Part shown: positions 50,919 to 60,287 of the stretch, piece by piece
Layout of the letters: every line of letters starts with the position of its first letter
Position numbering within the stretch: position 1 is the first letter of the stretch
The notes under the pieces: generated by a model
Databases searched by the model: none
What the model saw: only the letters and a program-made list of their open reading frames with translations
Told to the model about the DNA's origin: nothing
Source: an uncultured Acetatifactor sp.
Lineage (GTDB): Bacteria; Bacillota; Clostridia; Lachnospirales; Lachnospiraceae
Assembly (NCBI GenBank): GCA_910584375.1
Contig: CAJUAH010000014.1
Span: 1 to 64,000 of the forward strand
DNA length: 64,000 nucleotides
Direction: 5' to 3'
Made by a program: the position numbers and the translations under genes

Positions 50919-52427
50919 TTGAGAAAATGGCGGAGCGGGAGGAAATACGGTAAAAAGGTGTTGGCGGCAGTATTTTGGATTGCCCTGTGGCAGTTGGCGG
51001 CTTATCTGGTGGGAAACCGGATCTTGCTGGTGGGGCCGTTGGAAACTTTGGGAGCTCTTGGGCAGCGTATTTTTGGGGGGAGTTTCTGGCGCACGGTGGG
51101 TTCTTCCCTGCTGCGGATCGGGGCGGGATTTATCGCCGGTTTGCTGCTGGGGTTGTTGTTGGCGGCAGTTGTCAGCCGAGTTGCGCTGCTGGAGGAACTG
51201 CTGGCTCCTGTAATGGCGTTGCTGAAGGCTGTCCCGGTGGCCTCCTTTGTGGTGCTGTTTCTGATCTGGTGGCGCAGCGGCGTGCTGGCTACCGCCGTCA
51301 GCTTTTGTATCGTACTTCCCAATATCTATGTGAATACGCTGGAGGGGATACGCCGGGTGGACAGGCGGCTGTTGGAGATGGCGGACGTGCTGGAGATTCC
51401 GGTGTGGAACCGTTTTTTCTACATTTACCGGCCCGCGCTGAAACCCTATCTGGACAACGCGGTGCGGATATCGGTGGGCATGAGCTGGAAGTCCGGCGTG
51501 GCGGCGGAGGTCATCGGGATCCCGGCGCTTTCTGTGGGGGAACAGCTTTACCTGTCCAAGATTTATCTGGATACGGCGGGGGTATTGGCATGGACTGCGG
51601 TGACGATCCTTGCCAGCGTGCTGTGCGAGCGGTTGGTGCTGGCCCTGTGGAACAGGTTTCAGCGCTGGGAACCCAGGTGCCGGGCAGCGGGAAGACGTGG
51701 CGGCCGGGCCGTGTCGCAATCGGTGTACACCGTGGAGGGGGCCGGCGGGCAGGCTGTTTCAAGATCGGAGTATGAGGACGGGAACCGCCCCGCCGTTCAA
51801 TCCGTACCGGAACCGGGATATGAGTCGGCAAAGCGTCCTGGCGGGCAGACCGTGCTGGAGTTGGAGCATGTGAGCAAGAGCTACCGTGGCCAAACGGTAC
51901 TGCGGGATGTGGCGGGGCGTTACGAGAGAGGGAGAACCTATTATTTCCGCACTCCTTCCGGCAGCGGTAAGACCACGCTCTTTCGCCTGATCGCGGGGCT
52001 GGAGGAGCCGGATAATACAGAGCCCCGGGCGCAGATCCGTCGCTATGGCAGCAGAATGAGCATGGTCTTTCAGGAAGACCGGCTCTGTGAGGAATACAGC
52101 GCCTTAGTGAATGTGGATATGGTCACAGGGGACAGAGAGAGATCCCGGCAGTATCTGCGCGGTTTGCTGGATGAAAGGGATCTGCAAAAGCCATGCAGGG
52201 AACTCAGCGGCGGCATGAAAAGGCGGGTTGCCATAGCCAGAGCCATAGCGGCGGGCGGGGATGTGATGCTGCTGGATGAGCCGTTCTCGGGCCTGGATGC
52301 CGAGAGCCGCCGCCGAACGGAGCAGTATATATATGAACAGGAGAAGGACAGCGCCCTGCTGGTAGCCACCCATACGGGGGAGCCGGAGGCAAGTAACCCG
52401 GATAGACATGGGCACAAACAGGCGTAA
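50919..52427 (+). CDS. fused ABC permease and ATPase (SsuC/SsuB type)
   Basis: Single polypeptide of about 502 aa. Residues 1-250 are a binding-protein-dependent permease (six helices; coupling loop EMADVLEIPVWNRFFYIYRPALK). A polar linker of about 65 residues follows, then an ATPase: Walker A TPSGSGKTTL (first Gly replaced by Thr), Q-loop VFQEDRL, signature LSGGMKRRVAIARA, Walker B VMLLDEPFSGLD and switch His in ATHTG. The start is TTG 50919, with taggga upstream. The C-terminus is shorter than usual. It belongs with the binding protein at 44560. The original start may have been changed by the adjacent block end. Confidence 0.87.
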   Translation: MRKWRSGRKYGKKVLAAVFWIALWQLAAYLVGNRILLVGPLETLGALGQRIFGGSFWRTVGSSLLRIGAGFIAGLLLGLLLAAVVSRVALLEELLAPVMALLKAVPVASFVVLFLIWWRSGVLATAVSFCIVLPNIYVNTLEGIRRVDRRLLEMADVLEIPVWNRFFYIYRPALKPYLDNAVRISVGMSWKSGVAAEVIGIPALSVGEQLYLSKIYLDTAGVLAWTAVTILASVLCERLVLALWNRFQRWEPRCRAAGRRGGRAVSQSVYTVEGAGGQAVSRSEYEDGNRPAVQSVPEPGYESAKRPGGQTVLELEHVSKSYRGQTVLRDVAGRYERGRTYYFRTPSGSGKTTLFRLIAGLEEPDNTEPRAQIRRYGSRMSMVFQEDRLCEEYSALVNVDMVTGDRERSRQYLRGLLDERDLQKPCRELSGGMKRRVAIARAIAAGGDVMLLDEPFSGLDAESRRRTEQYIYEQEKDSALLVATHTGEPEASNPDRHGHKQA

Positions 52428-52442
52428 TAGCACAAAAAACAT

Positions 52443-52471
52443 TTGCATCATGCTGCAATCTATGCTATAAT
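52443..52471 (+). promoter_or_regulatory. tig promoter
   Basis: TTGCAT (52443-52448), 17 bp, TATAAT (52466-52471), 78 bp before the start codon. Confidence 0.8.
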
Positions 52472-52548
52472 CTTCAAATGACTGTGGTCATGTCCGTCAG
52501 AGAATGGGCATGTGAAGATACAGAGGCGATGAAGGAGGAAATGATAGA

Positions 52549-53895
52549 ATGAGTTTACAGGTTGAAAAGTTAGAGAAAAATATGGCTAAGCTGACCATAG
52601 AGGTTCCCGCCGAGGAGCTTGAGAAGGCCATCGAGTCTGTTTATCAGAAGGAGAAGGGCCGTATTAACGTTCCGGGTTTCCGCAAGGGCAAGGCGCCCCG
52701 CAAGCTGATTGAGCAGATGTACGGCAAGCAGGTATTCTATGAGGATGCCGCCAACGAGTTGATTCCCGAGGCATATGAGAGGGAACTGAAGAACTGTGAG
52801 GAGGCTATTGTCTCCCAGCCCAGGATCAGCGTGGTGCAGATCGAGGTGGGCAAGCCCTTTATTTTCACAGCCGAAGTAGCGTTAAAGCCAGAGGTGACGC
52901 TGGGCAAGTACAAGGGCGTGAAGGTGGATGCCGCCGATCTGGAGGTGACAGAGGAAGAGATCGATGCGGATATAAATAAGGAGCGTGAGAACAGCGCGAG
53001 AACCATCTCTGTAGAGGACAGACCTGTCAAAGACGGCGATATGACGGTCATCGACTTTGAGGGATTTGTGGACGGTGTGGCCTTTGAGGGTGGAAAGGGT
53101 ACGGACTACCCTCTGACTATCGGCTCCGGCGCGTTCATTCCCGGTTTTGAGGAGGAACTGATCGGCGCTGAGATCGGCAAGGAGACAGATGTAAACGTCA
53201 CCTTCCCGGAGGATTATCAGGCCGAGGAGCTGGCAGGCAAGGCGGCGGTTTTCAAATGTACGGTGAAGGAGATCAAGGAGAAGGAGCTGCCCGCGCTGGA
53301 CGACGAGTTCGCAGCGGAGGTTTCCGAATTCGAGACCTTGGCTGAGTATAGAGAGGATACTAAAAAGAAGATAGCGGAGCGCAAGGCGGAGGCCGCCAGG
53401 AGCGCCAAAGAAGAGGCGGTTATCAATGCCATCATAGAGGACGCCCAGATGGAGATACCCGACGCCATGCTGGAGACCCAGCAGAGACAGATGGTGGAGG
53501 ATTTCGCTCAGAGACTGCAGATGCAGGGACTTTCCATGGAACAGTACATGCAGTTTACCGGCGCGGATCCGCAGATGCTGCTGGAGCAGATCAAACCTCA
53601 GGCCCTGAGACGTATTCAGTCCCGCCTGGTGCTGGAGGCCGTGGCTGCAGCCGAGAAGATGGAGGCCACCGAGGAGGAATTTGAGGCCGAGGTGGCCAAG
53701 ATGGCAGAGGGCTACAAGATGGAGGCCGACAAGGTGAAAGAGATTCTGGGTGAAGGCGGCAGGAAACAGGTGATGGAAGACATCTGCGTGAACAAGGCCG
53801 CGGAGTTTGTGGTAGAGAACGCCAAGGAGACCAAGGCCGCCAAAAAATCCGCCAAAGCCAAGGAAAGCAAGGATGCGGCGGACGACGCGGAGTAA
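52549..53895 (+). CDS. tig: trigger factor, ribosome-associated chaperone
   Basis: Ribosome-bound peptidyl-prolyl isomerase and chaperone of 448 aa. It has the N-terminal ribosome-binding domain with the signature FRKGKAPRKLIEQMYG (about 44-59), an FKBP-type domain about 150-245 (VKDGDMTVIDFEGFVDGVAFEGG) and a helical C-terminal domain. A Lys/Ala/Asp-rich tail ends the protein. SD aaggagg. It heads the conserved tig-clpP-clpX order, with its own promoter and terminator. Confidence 0.97.
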   Translation: MSLQVEKLEKNMAKLTIEVPAEELEKAIESVYQKEKGRINVPGFRKGKAPRKLIEQMYGKQVFYEDAANELIPEAYERELKNCEEAIVSQPRISVVQIEVGKPFIFTAEVALKPEVTLGKYKGVKVDAADLEVTEEEIDADINKERENSARTISVEDRPVKDGDMTVIDFEGFVDGVAFEGGKGTDYPLTIGSGAFIPGFEEELIGAEIGKETDVNVTFPEDYQAEELAGKAAVFKCTVKEIKEKELPALDDEFAAEVSEFETLAEYREDTKKKIAERKAEAARSAKEEAVINAIIEDAQMEIPDAMLETQQRQMVEDFAQRLQMQGLSMEQYMQFTGADPQMLLEQIKPQALRRIQSRLVLEAVAAAEKMEATEEEFEAEVAKMAEGYKMEADKVKEILGEGGRKQVMEDICVNKAAEFVVENAKETKAAKKSAKAKESKDAADDAE

Positions 53896-53929
53896 TCTCA
53901 AAGCGAAAGAGGATAGATAAAATCAACAG

Positions 53930-53970
53930 ACAGAGGATTGATTAATTTTTTATGAAATCCTCTGTTTTGT
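53930..53970 (+). terminator. rho-independent terminator after tig
   Basis: ACAGAGGATT (53930-53939) and AATCCTCTGT (53956-53965) pair perfectly, then TTTTG. Confidence 0.85.
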
Positions 53971-53972
53971 GA

Positions 53973-54001
53973 TTGTAAAAAAATAACATGTAATGTATAA
54001 T
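53973..54001 (+). promoter_or_regulatory. clpP promoter
   Basis: TTGTAA (53973-53978), 17 bp, TATAAT (53996-54001). The roughly 100-nt leader contains GGGCC-gtca-GGCCC. No CtsR heptad repeat was recognised. Confidence 0.65.
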
Positions 54002-54106
54002 AAGTAAAGTGTTTTGTTATCAAAGTTCCGTAAATAATATGTGCGCAATAGCGTGCGGGAGATATTGCAATACATTGGGCCGTCAGGCCCGGGATTGGAG
54101 GAAATT

Positions 54107-54715
54107 ATGAGTTTAGTGCCTTATGTCATCGAGCAGACCAGCAAGGGCGAAAGATCTTACGATATTTATTCCAGACTGCTGAAGGACAGGATCATTTTTC
54201 TGGGGGAGGAAGTCAATGAGGTGACGGCCAGTCTGGTTGTGGCGCAGCTGTTATTTTTAGAGTCCGAGGATCCGGAGAAAGATATCCATCTGTATATTAA
54301 CAGCCCCGGCGGCAGTGTGACGGCAGGAATGGCGATCTATGATACCATGCGTTATATCAAATGCGACGTGGCCACGGTATGTATCGGTATGGCGGCCAGT
54401 ATGGGCGCGTTTTTGCTGGCAGGCGGCGCCAAGGGTAAGAGATATGCTCTTCCCAATGCAGAGATCATGATTCATCAGCCTCTGGGCGGAACCCAGGGCC
54501 AGGCCACGGAGATCGAGATAGCCGCAAAGCATATTTTAAAGACCAAGGAAAAATTGAACCGGATGCTGGCGGAGAACACCGGCAGGGATTATGAGACCGT
54601 ATGCGCCGATACCGAGCGCGACAACTGGAAGAGTGCCGAGGAGGCTTTGGAGTACGGCCTGATCGACCAGATTCTGAGCTCCCATGCTATGATTGAGCCG
54701 GAGGATAAGAAGTAA
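54107..54715 (+). CDS. clpP: ATP-dependent Clp protease proteolytic subunit
   Basis: Housekeeping ClpP, 202 aa, the barrel-forming serine peptidase that works with ClpX and other Clp ATPases. The triad is Ser98 (GMAASMGAF), His123 (EIMIHQP) and Asp172. The start at 54107 has ttggagg upstream; codons before it belong to the leader. It is followed after 30 bp by clpX. A close paralogue is at 30534. Confidence 0.97.
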   Translation: MSLVPYVIEQTSKGERSYDIYSRLLKDRIIFLGEEVNEVTASLVVAQLLFLESEDPEKDIHLYINSPGGSVTAGMAIYDTMRYIKCDVATVCIGMAASMGAFLLAGGAKGKRYALPNAEIMIHQPLGGTQGQATEIEIAAKHILKTKEKLNRMLAENTGRDYETVCADTERDNWKSAEEALEYGLIDQILSSHAMIEPEDKK

Positions 54716-54745
54716 ACCGCGTAATATGCAGGAAAGAGGAATGTG

Positions 54746-56011
54746 ATGGCAGGTAAAAATTTTGACGGAGATATTAGATGCTCGTTCTGCAATAAGTCCC
54801 AGAGCCAGGTGAAAAAGCTGATCGCCGGGCCGTCAGGGGTTTATATCTGCGACGAGTGCGTTGAGATCTGTGAGGATATTCTGGAGGAGGAGCTGGAGGA
54901 AGAGGAAGAATCAGCCCTGCAGGAACAGGATATCAAGCTCCTGAAACCCAAGGAGATCAAAAAGTTTCTGGACGATTATGTGATCGGCCAGGAGCAGGCT
55001 AAAAAAGTATTGTCTGTGGCGGTGTACAATCACTACAAGAGAGTGACCGCCCCCAGAGATTTAAATGACGTGGAACTGCAGAAGAGCAATATCATTATGA
55101 TCGGTCCCACCGGTTCGGGTAAGACCTATCTGGCTCAGACCCTGGCCAAGATCATCAATGTGCCTTTTGCGATTGCCGACGCCACCACTCTGACAGAAGC
55201 CGGCTATGTGGGCGAAGATGTGGAGAACATCCTGCTCAAGCTGATACAGGCGGCGGACTATGACGTGGACAGGGCGCAGTATGGCATTATCTATATTGAC
55301 GAGATAGACAAGATCACCAAGAAGGGGGAGAATGTGTCCATCACCCGGGATGTATCCGGCGAGGGAGTACAGCAGGCCCTGCTCAAGATCGTGGAGGGAA
55401 CCGTAGCCAGCGTCCCCCCCCAGGGCGGCAGAAAGCATCCCCATCAGGATCTGATCCAGATAGACACCACCAATATTCTGTTCATCTGCGGCGGCGCGTT
55501 TGACGGGCTGGAAAAGATCGTGGAGTCCAGACTGGATCGCAAATCCATCGGTTTTAACACGGTGGTGTCCCAGAAATCCGCCAAGGAGATCGGCGAACTG
55601 TTGCAGGAGGTGACTCCGCAGGATCTGGTCAAATTCGGACTGATTCCGGAGTTTGTGGGCCGCGTTCCCATCAATGTATCCCTGAAGGGACTGGACAGAG
55701 AGGCGCTGGTAAAGATTCTGAAAGAGCCCAAGAGCGCTCTGATTAAGCAGTATCAGAAACTGTTTGAGTTTGACGAGGTGGATCTGGAGTTTGACGAGGA
55801 TGCCATCGAGGCCATTGCCGACAAGGCATTTGAGAGAAAGACCGGCGCCAGAGGTCTGCGCTCCATTATGGAGAGCGTGATGATGGATCTGATGTATCAG
55901 ATTCCGTCCGACGAGACCATCGGCAAATGTGTGATCACAAAGGACTCGGTAGAGGGAGTCAGCGAGCCCCTGGTGTTTATGCGGGATATGCCGGTAAAAA
56001 AAGCCCAATAA
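54746..56011 (+). CDS. clpX: Clp protease ATP-binding subunit ClpX
   Basis: AAA+ unfoldase of 421 aa that feeds proteins to ClpP. It has an N-terminal zinc-binding domain with CSFC and CDEC pairs, Walker [11 protein letters not shown], the pore loop region GYVGEDVEN and Walker [12 protein letters not shown] loop likely to contact ClpP reads RKSIGFN, near the usual IGF position, and sensor 2 lies in [15 protein letters not shown] 54746 is preferred over GTG 54743 because of the agagga spacing. Confidence 0.97.
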   Translation: MAGKNFDGDIRCSFCNKSQSQVKKLIAGPSGVYICDECVEICEDILEEELEEEEESALQEQDIKLLKPKEIKKFLDDYVIGQEQAKKVLSVAVYNHYKRVTAPRDLNDVELQKSNIIMIGPTGSGKTYLAQTLAKIINVPFAIADATTLTEAGYVGEDVENILLKLIQAADYDVDRAQYGIIYIDEIDKITKKGENVSITRDVSGEGVQQALLKIVEGTVASVPPQGGRKHPHQDLIQIDTTNILFICGGAFDGLEKIVESRLDRKSIGFNTVVSQKSAKEIGELLQEVTPQDLVKFGLIPEFVGRVPINVSLKGLDREALVKILKEPKSALIKQYQKLFEFDEVDLEFDEDAIEAIADKAFERKTGARGLRSIMESVMMDLMYQIPSDETIGKCVITKDSVEGVSEPLVFMRDMPVKKAQ

Positions 56012-56041
56012 GAGAATACCAATGAGAGAATTGGGACAATC

Positions 56042-56073
56042 TGACGCCGCCTGTGACAAGTGCGGCGTCATTT
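56042..56073 (+). terminator. hairpin after clpX, weak terminator
   Basis: TGACGCCGC (56042-56050) pairs perfectly with GCGGCGTCA (56062-56070), followed only by TTTG. Partial termination or mRNA end protection is possible. Confidence 0.45.
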
Positions 56074-56183
56074 GACTATATCGCCGACGCATGGACTAAC
56101 GCCGCGGCAAGAGCATAGCAGGGTTATGCAGGAAACAGTTAAGTTTGTTGGAACGCGCGCAGAAATGCGCAAGAGGTATATTC

Positions 56184-56777
56184 ATGATCATAAAAAACGT
56201 AGCGCTGGAGACGGTATGCGGTATCACCAGCAAGCTGCCGGAAAACGGCAGACCCGAAGTGGCTTTTGCGGGTAAGAGCAATGTGGGCAAGTCATCCCTG
56301 ATCAATGCGCTGATGAACAGGAAGAGCCTGGCCCGCACCAGCTCTCAGCCCGGAAAGACGCAGACCATCAATTTTTACAATATCAATGACAGCATCTATT
56401 TTGTGGATCTGCCGGGCTATGGCTACGCCAGGACCAGCGAGCATGTAAAAGAGCAGTGGGGTAAAATGGTGGAGAACTATCTGCATCGGTCCCGGCAGCT
56501 GAAGGCGGTGTTTCTGCTGATCGATATTCGCCACAAGCCGTCGGAAAATGACCGTATTATGTACGACTGGATCAAAAACCACGGGTACCAGCCCATCATC
56601 ATCGCTACCAAACTGGATAAGATAAACCGCAGCCAGGTTCAAAAACAGGTTAAACTCTTAAAGGAAACGCTGAAAGCGGAACAGAATGTCCGCATCGTTC
56701 CCTTTTCGGCCACTACGAAACAGGGCAGGGAGGAAATTTATGAAATCATCGAGGAAATACTTCAAAGCGCTGACTAA
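56184..56777 (+). CDS. engB: ribosome biogenesis GTP-binding protein EngB (YsxC/YihA)
   Basis: Essential-type GTPase of 197 aa needed for 50S subunit assembly. G1 is GKSNVGKSS, the switch I Thr lies in QPGKTQTINFY, G3 is DLPGYGYA, G4 TKLDKI and G5 SATTKQG. ATG 56184 follows agaggt. In many Firmicutes lon lies between clpX and this gene; here it follows clpX directly. Confidence 0.96.
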   Translation: MIIKNVALETVCGITSKLPENGRPEVAFAGKSNVGKSSLINALMNRKSLARTSSQPGKTQTINFYNINDSIYFVDLPGYGYARTSEHVKEQWGKMVENYLHRSRQLKAVFLLIDIRHKPSENDRIMYDWIKNHGYQPIIIATKLDKINRSQVQKQVKLLKETLKAEQNVRIVPFSATTKQGREEIYEIIEEILQSAD

Positions 56778-57909
56778 TCTGGGGGTGGCAGTGGCGATAC
56801 TGCTGGTGGTCATATTGTTGCTGCCCCGGTTGCTGGTGTTGTTCATGCCCTTTGTGCTGGCGGGGATCATCTCCATGATCGCCAGTCCGCTGGTGCGCTT
56901 TTTTGAGGAAAAGATTAAGCTGAAGCGGAAATGGGCCAGCGCCTTTGTGATCATAGTGGTCATAGCTCTGGTGGTGCTGGTGCTGTATCTGGTGGGAGCC
57001 AAGCTCATAGAGGAAGGGATAGGACTGTTGGGGGCGCTGCCGGAAATGTGGGACTCCATGAAAGCGGATCTGGCCAGTGTGGGCGAAAGCCTCAATGGGA
57101 TATTTGAAAAGCTGCCCCAGGACACCCAGCAAACCATCGCCAATCTGGGAGATCAGGTGGGACAGTTTATGGCAGGGCTTTTTGAGCGCATCGGAACGCC
57201 CACCATTACGGCGGCGGGCAATTTTGCCAAGCAGCTGCCCTCGGTGCTGATCGGCATCATCATGTGTCTGCTGGCGTCCTATTTCTTTGTGGCGGATCGT
57301 TATCAGATCGGCAACTGGATCAGAAAGCATACGCCCGCGTCCATTATGGCCCGGTATGATATGGTGCGCAGGAGCATTCTGAAATCGGTGGGCGGATACT
57401 TTAAGGCCCAGCTCAAGATAGAGGTATGGATGTATCTGCTGCTGGTGGTGGGTTTGACGATACTTCGGGTAGACTATGCGCTGCTTATCGCGGTGGGCAT
57501 CGCCTTTTTGGATCTTCTGCCTTTTTTTGGAACCGGCACGGTCATGGTTCCCTGGGCGATTATCAAGATCTTCGGCGGAGATTACAAGATGGCTATAGGG
57601 CTGCTCGTCATATGGGGCGGCGGCCAGCTGGCCCGGCAGATCATCCAGCCCAAGATCGTGGGGGACTCCATCGGCATGGCGCCGATTCCCACTCTCTTCC
57701 TGTTGTATGTGGGGTATAAGCTGGGCAGCGTTGTGGGAATGATTATCGCCGTACCTCTGGGGATGCTGGTGTCAACCATGTATCAGGAGGGAGTGTTCGA
57801 TACCACCAAAAACAGTATAGCCATTCTGGTATCCGGCTTGAATCATTTCCGCAGGCTCCAGCCGGAGGATCTGGAAGTGGTGGAGGAGATGAAGGATAAA
57901 AAAAACTGA
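56740..57909 (+). CDS. AI-2E family transporter-like membrane protein
   Basis: Polytopic membrane protein of 389 aa of the COG0628 (TqsA/YtvI) family. It has two N-terminal helices, an amphipathic segment about 90-150 (LGALPEMWDSMKADLASVG) and a C-terminal helix cluster with the family stretch LPFFGTGTVMVPWAII. Members include putative AI-2 exporters and Na+/H+ antiporters; the substrate is unknown. It starts 38 bp inside engB, with SD gggagga, so it is co-transcribed. Confidence 0.88.
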   Translation: MKSSRKYFKALTNLGVAVAILLVVILLLPRLLVLFMPFVLAGIISMIASPLVRFFEEKIKLKRKWASAFVIIVVIALVVLVLYLVGAKLIEEGIGLLGALPEMWDSMKADLASVGESLNGIFEKLPQDTQQTIANLGDQVGQFMAGLFERIGTPTITAAGNFAKQLPSVLIGIIMCLLASYFFVADRYQIGNWIRKHTPASIMARYDMVRRSILKSVGGYFKAQLKIEVWMYLLLVVGLTILRVDYALLIAVGIAFLDLLPFFGTGTVMVPWAIIKIFGGDYKMAIGLLVIWGGGQLARQIIQPKIVGDSIGMAPIPTLFLLYVGYKLGSVVGMIIAVPLGMLVSTMYQEGVFDTTKNSIAILVSGLNHFRRLQPEDLEVVEEMKDKKN

Positions 57910-57935
57910 AAAAAACCGCAATTATCATGAAACAT

Positions 57936-57980
57936 TTTGGCCCGTAAAGCTGTCTTATAGTTAGCGGGTCAAATTTTTTT
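57936..57980 (+). terminator. rho-independent terminator
   Basis: TTTGGCCCG (57936-57944) and CGGGTCAAA (57965-57973), followed by seven T. It ends the clp/engB transcription unit. A TATAAT at 58005-58010 with a weak -35 may start the sigma operon. Confidence 0.85.
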
Positions 57981-58063
57981 GTAAAAAAACAGAGAAACTT
58001 GCAGTATAATGAACAGTAGGTGGATTTTATAAATAGAGCAGATTGCTGGAGACGGATACAAAC

Positions 58064-58609
58064 ATGATACAGGACACGGCTAGAATGCAGGAGAAACTAC
58101 AAGAGAAGATCGACGGCTACAGCGATATGCTTTTCAAGATTGCGTATGTCAGGACGGGAAACAGGGCTGATGCCGAGGACATCGTGCAGGAGACTTTTTA
58201 CCAGTATCTCAGGACTTCAAAGGTATTTGACAGCGAGGAATATGAGAGGGCATGGCTGATCAGAGTCACCATAAACGGATGCCGCAAGATGTGGCGCAGC
58301 GGCTTTTACCGTCGCCGCAGTGATGTTCCGGCTCCGGAGTCAGGGACTGCCATAGATTTTGGGGAGGCCGAAGAGCAGGGACCTGAGGAACATTTTTTGG
58401 ACAAGGAGAGGGCTCGGACAGTGCTGGAAGCGGTTCGGGAACTCCCTGCCGCGTACCGGGATGTGATCCATCTGTTTTACTATGAGGAATTGTCGGTGAA
58501 AGAGATCGCGGAGATACTGGAACGAAAAGTATCCACGGTGACCTCGCAGCTGACCAGAGGCAGAGAGCTCCTGAAAAAGAGTCTGAAGGAGGAATATGAC
58601 CTTGCGTAG
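58064..58609 (+). CDS. ECF-type RNA polymerase sigma factor
   Basis: Alternative sigma factor of about 181 aa. Region 2 reads YSDMLFKIAYVRTGNRADAEDIVQETF and region 4 LPAAYRDVIHLFYYEELSVKEIAEILERKVSTVTSQLTRGRELL, with a short acidic linker between. ATG 58064 is used; TTG 58043 is also open. The last 14 bp overlap the next gene, a membrane protein that is probably its anti-sigma factor. Confidence 0.92.
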   Translation: MIQDTARMQEKLQEKIDGYSDMLFKIAYVRTGNRADAEDIVQETFYQYLRTSKVFDSEEYERAWLIRVTINGCRKMWRSGFYRRRSDVPAPESGTAIDFGEAEEQGPEEHFLDKERARTVLEAVRELPAAYRDVIHLFYYEELSVKEIAEILERKVSTVTSQLTRGRELLKKSLKEEYDLA

Positions 58610-59420
58610 TTTCAGAGAAGAATATCAAAAAGAAATAGATCGGGTCGGGACTTTTCATCTGGATGTGAAACAGGTGTCCGATGAGATTCATCATCACAAG
58701 ATGCGGAATGTCCGCAGAAGGCGGATGATGGTTTCAGTGGCCTCTGCCGCGGCGATTTTTCTGTTGGTGGGAGGCATGGCTACGGCTATGAATTACGGCG
58801 GCGGTTTCATCCAGGTTCGTCACAACGGATTTTCCATTACCAATCGGCCCGCGGGAGATGAGGACAGCGCGGAGGGTGGCGTGGACGCCGGGCAGATTCC
58901 GGCGCCGGTCAAGGAACGCGCCAGACAGGAGACGGAGGAGATAGACGAGCCGGAAACACCGTGTATTATTGCATATAGTATGGAACCTGCGGAGTATGAC
59001 TCGTTGGTTTCTTTTCAGGAGCAGACCGATATAACCGTACCCATGCCGGATATGCGGCTGTTAGGCGGAGACGCGGCGCAGCAGTATATTCATACGCTGG
59101 GAGATCAGGTGTATATCCGGATTCAGGATACGCAGGAACGCAGTTTCAGTATCATACAGGTGGATCATCGGGGCGATCAGGCCTATGCGTCCTCCAGCGC
59201 CTATTCAGGAGAGGCAGCCAATGAGCGCAATTATACCACCGCGCAGGGGTATACCTACAAGGTGATCGACATTATGGATGGGGACGAGATCAGCAGCATA
59301 GAGTGCGCCATATCTCTGTATGGCAGGGACTTGCTGGTAGGATTTCGCGGGTATACCCAGGAGGAGGCCTATGAGGTGCTGCAGGCGATGGACCTGGGGG
59401 TATATACCGTTGATGAGTAA
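58596..59420 (+). CDS. probable anti-sigma factor (membrane protein, DUF4367-like)
   Basis: Protein of 274 aa with a short cytoplasmic N-terminus (about 1-44), one membrane helix (about 46-65, VSVASAAAIFLLVGGMATAM) and an extracytoplasmic beta-rich domain whose end (VDHRGDQAYASSSAY..., YKVIDIMDGDEISSIECAISLYGRDLLVGF) resembles DUF4367-type sensors. Overlap with the sigma gene and single-pass topology suggest it holds the sigma factor until an envelope signal arrives. No ZAS zinc motif is present. Confidence 0.8.
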   Translation: MTLRSFREEYQKEIDRVGTFHLDVKQVSDEIHHHKMRNVRRRRMMVSVASAAAIFLLVGGMATAMNYGGGFIQVRHNGFSITNRPAGDEDSAEGGVDAGQIPAPVKERARQETEEIDEPETPCIIAYSMEPAEYDSLVSFQEQTDITVPMPDMRLLGGDAAQQYIHTLGDQVYIRIQDTQERSFSIIQVDHRGDQAYASSSAYSGEAANERNYTTAQGYTYKVIDIMDGDEISSIECAISLYGRDLLVGFRGYTQEEAYEVLQAMDLGVYTVDE

Positions 59421-59494
59421 CAGAGGCTTGAGGAGGCATTAACGCGGGCAGTCCCGCGATATGCATAGAAATGCAAGGAAGGATCGTGAGACTT

Positions 59495-60199
59495 ATGGAC
59501 AAAAATATTGTAATCTACAACAACAATACGGGGATTACGGCATCCCTGCGGCCGCTTTTGAGAGGAGAGAATATCAGGCTGCTGACGGCGGAAAGCAAAA
59601 AGCAGCTGCGTCAGATCATAGCGGCAGAACAGATTCATTTGTTGATCACAGATGTGGTGTGGTCCGATCAGGAGCAGGACATCACGGAAGGGCTGGAAAC
59701 GCTGCAGCAGATCCGTCAGATGAGCAGTCTGCCGATTATCGTGGTATCTTCCCGGGATGATGAAACCAGCAAGATATTGGCGCTGAACGCAGGAGCGGAC
59801 GACTATGTGGTCAGCGGGTGCAATCCCCTGGAACTGCTGGCCAGGATCAAGTCCCAGCTGCGGCGCTATACCCAGTTGGTGAATGTATGTGCCAATATAG
59901 ATAAGATCTATCAGGTGGACGATCTGATGATCGACGACAATACCAGGCAGGTTTTTGTGGATCAAAAGGAGGTCAGACTGACTCCCATTGAATATAAGAT
60001 CTTAAAACTGCTGGTGCAGGAGAGGGGAAGGGTACTGTCCATTTCCCAGATATATGAGGCGATATGGCATATGCAGGCCATCGGAGCTGACAATACCATC
60101 GCCGTGCATATCCGCCACATCCGGGAGAAGATTGAGCGCAATCCCAAGGAGCCCAGATACCTGAAAGTGGTGTGGGGCACGGGATATAAAGTGGGGTAA
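59495..60199 (+). CDS. atypical OmpR-family response regulator
   Basis: Regulator of 234 aa with a complete winged helix (LTPIEYKILKLLVQERGRVLS, NTIAVHIRHIREKIE, VVWGTGYKVG). Its receiver is degenerate: the acidic pair is replaced (IVIYNNNTG) and the conserved Lys near 100 is lost (VVSGCNP), though the Asp in LLITDVVW remains. Such receivers usually work without phosphorylation. No kinase is adjacent. ATG 59495 is favoured; GTG 59486 and ATG 59471 are alternatives. A CGCGGG-cagt-CCCGCG hairpin (59442-59457) precedes it, separating it from the sigma pair. Confidence 0.87.
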   Translation: MDKNIVIYNNNTGITASLRPLLRGENIRLLTAESKKQLRQIIAAEQIHLLITDVVWSDQEQDITEGLETLQQIRQMSSLPIIVVSSRDDETSKILALNAGADDYVVSGCNPLELLARIKSQLRRYTQLVNVCANIDKIYQVDDLMIDDNTRQVFVDQKEVRLTPIEYKILKLLVQERGRVLSISQIYEAIWHMQAIGADNTIAVHIRHIREKIERNPKEPRYLKVVWGTGYKVG

Positions 60200-60287
60200 G
60201 AGGTAATACTGAAAATGATCCCGCTGCGGGCGGCATCTCGCCGAGGCGGCATCCGTACCGAGGGGCGGGAAGGAGGAGTGACAGCAC

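Noticed and set aside
52549..56011. Search for CtsR heptad repeats ahead of the clp genes
   Set aside because: No tandem heptad matching the known CtsR pattern was found in the leaders, so no CtsR control is claimed.
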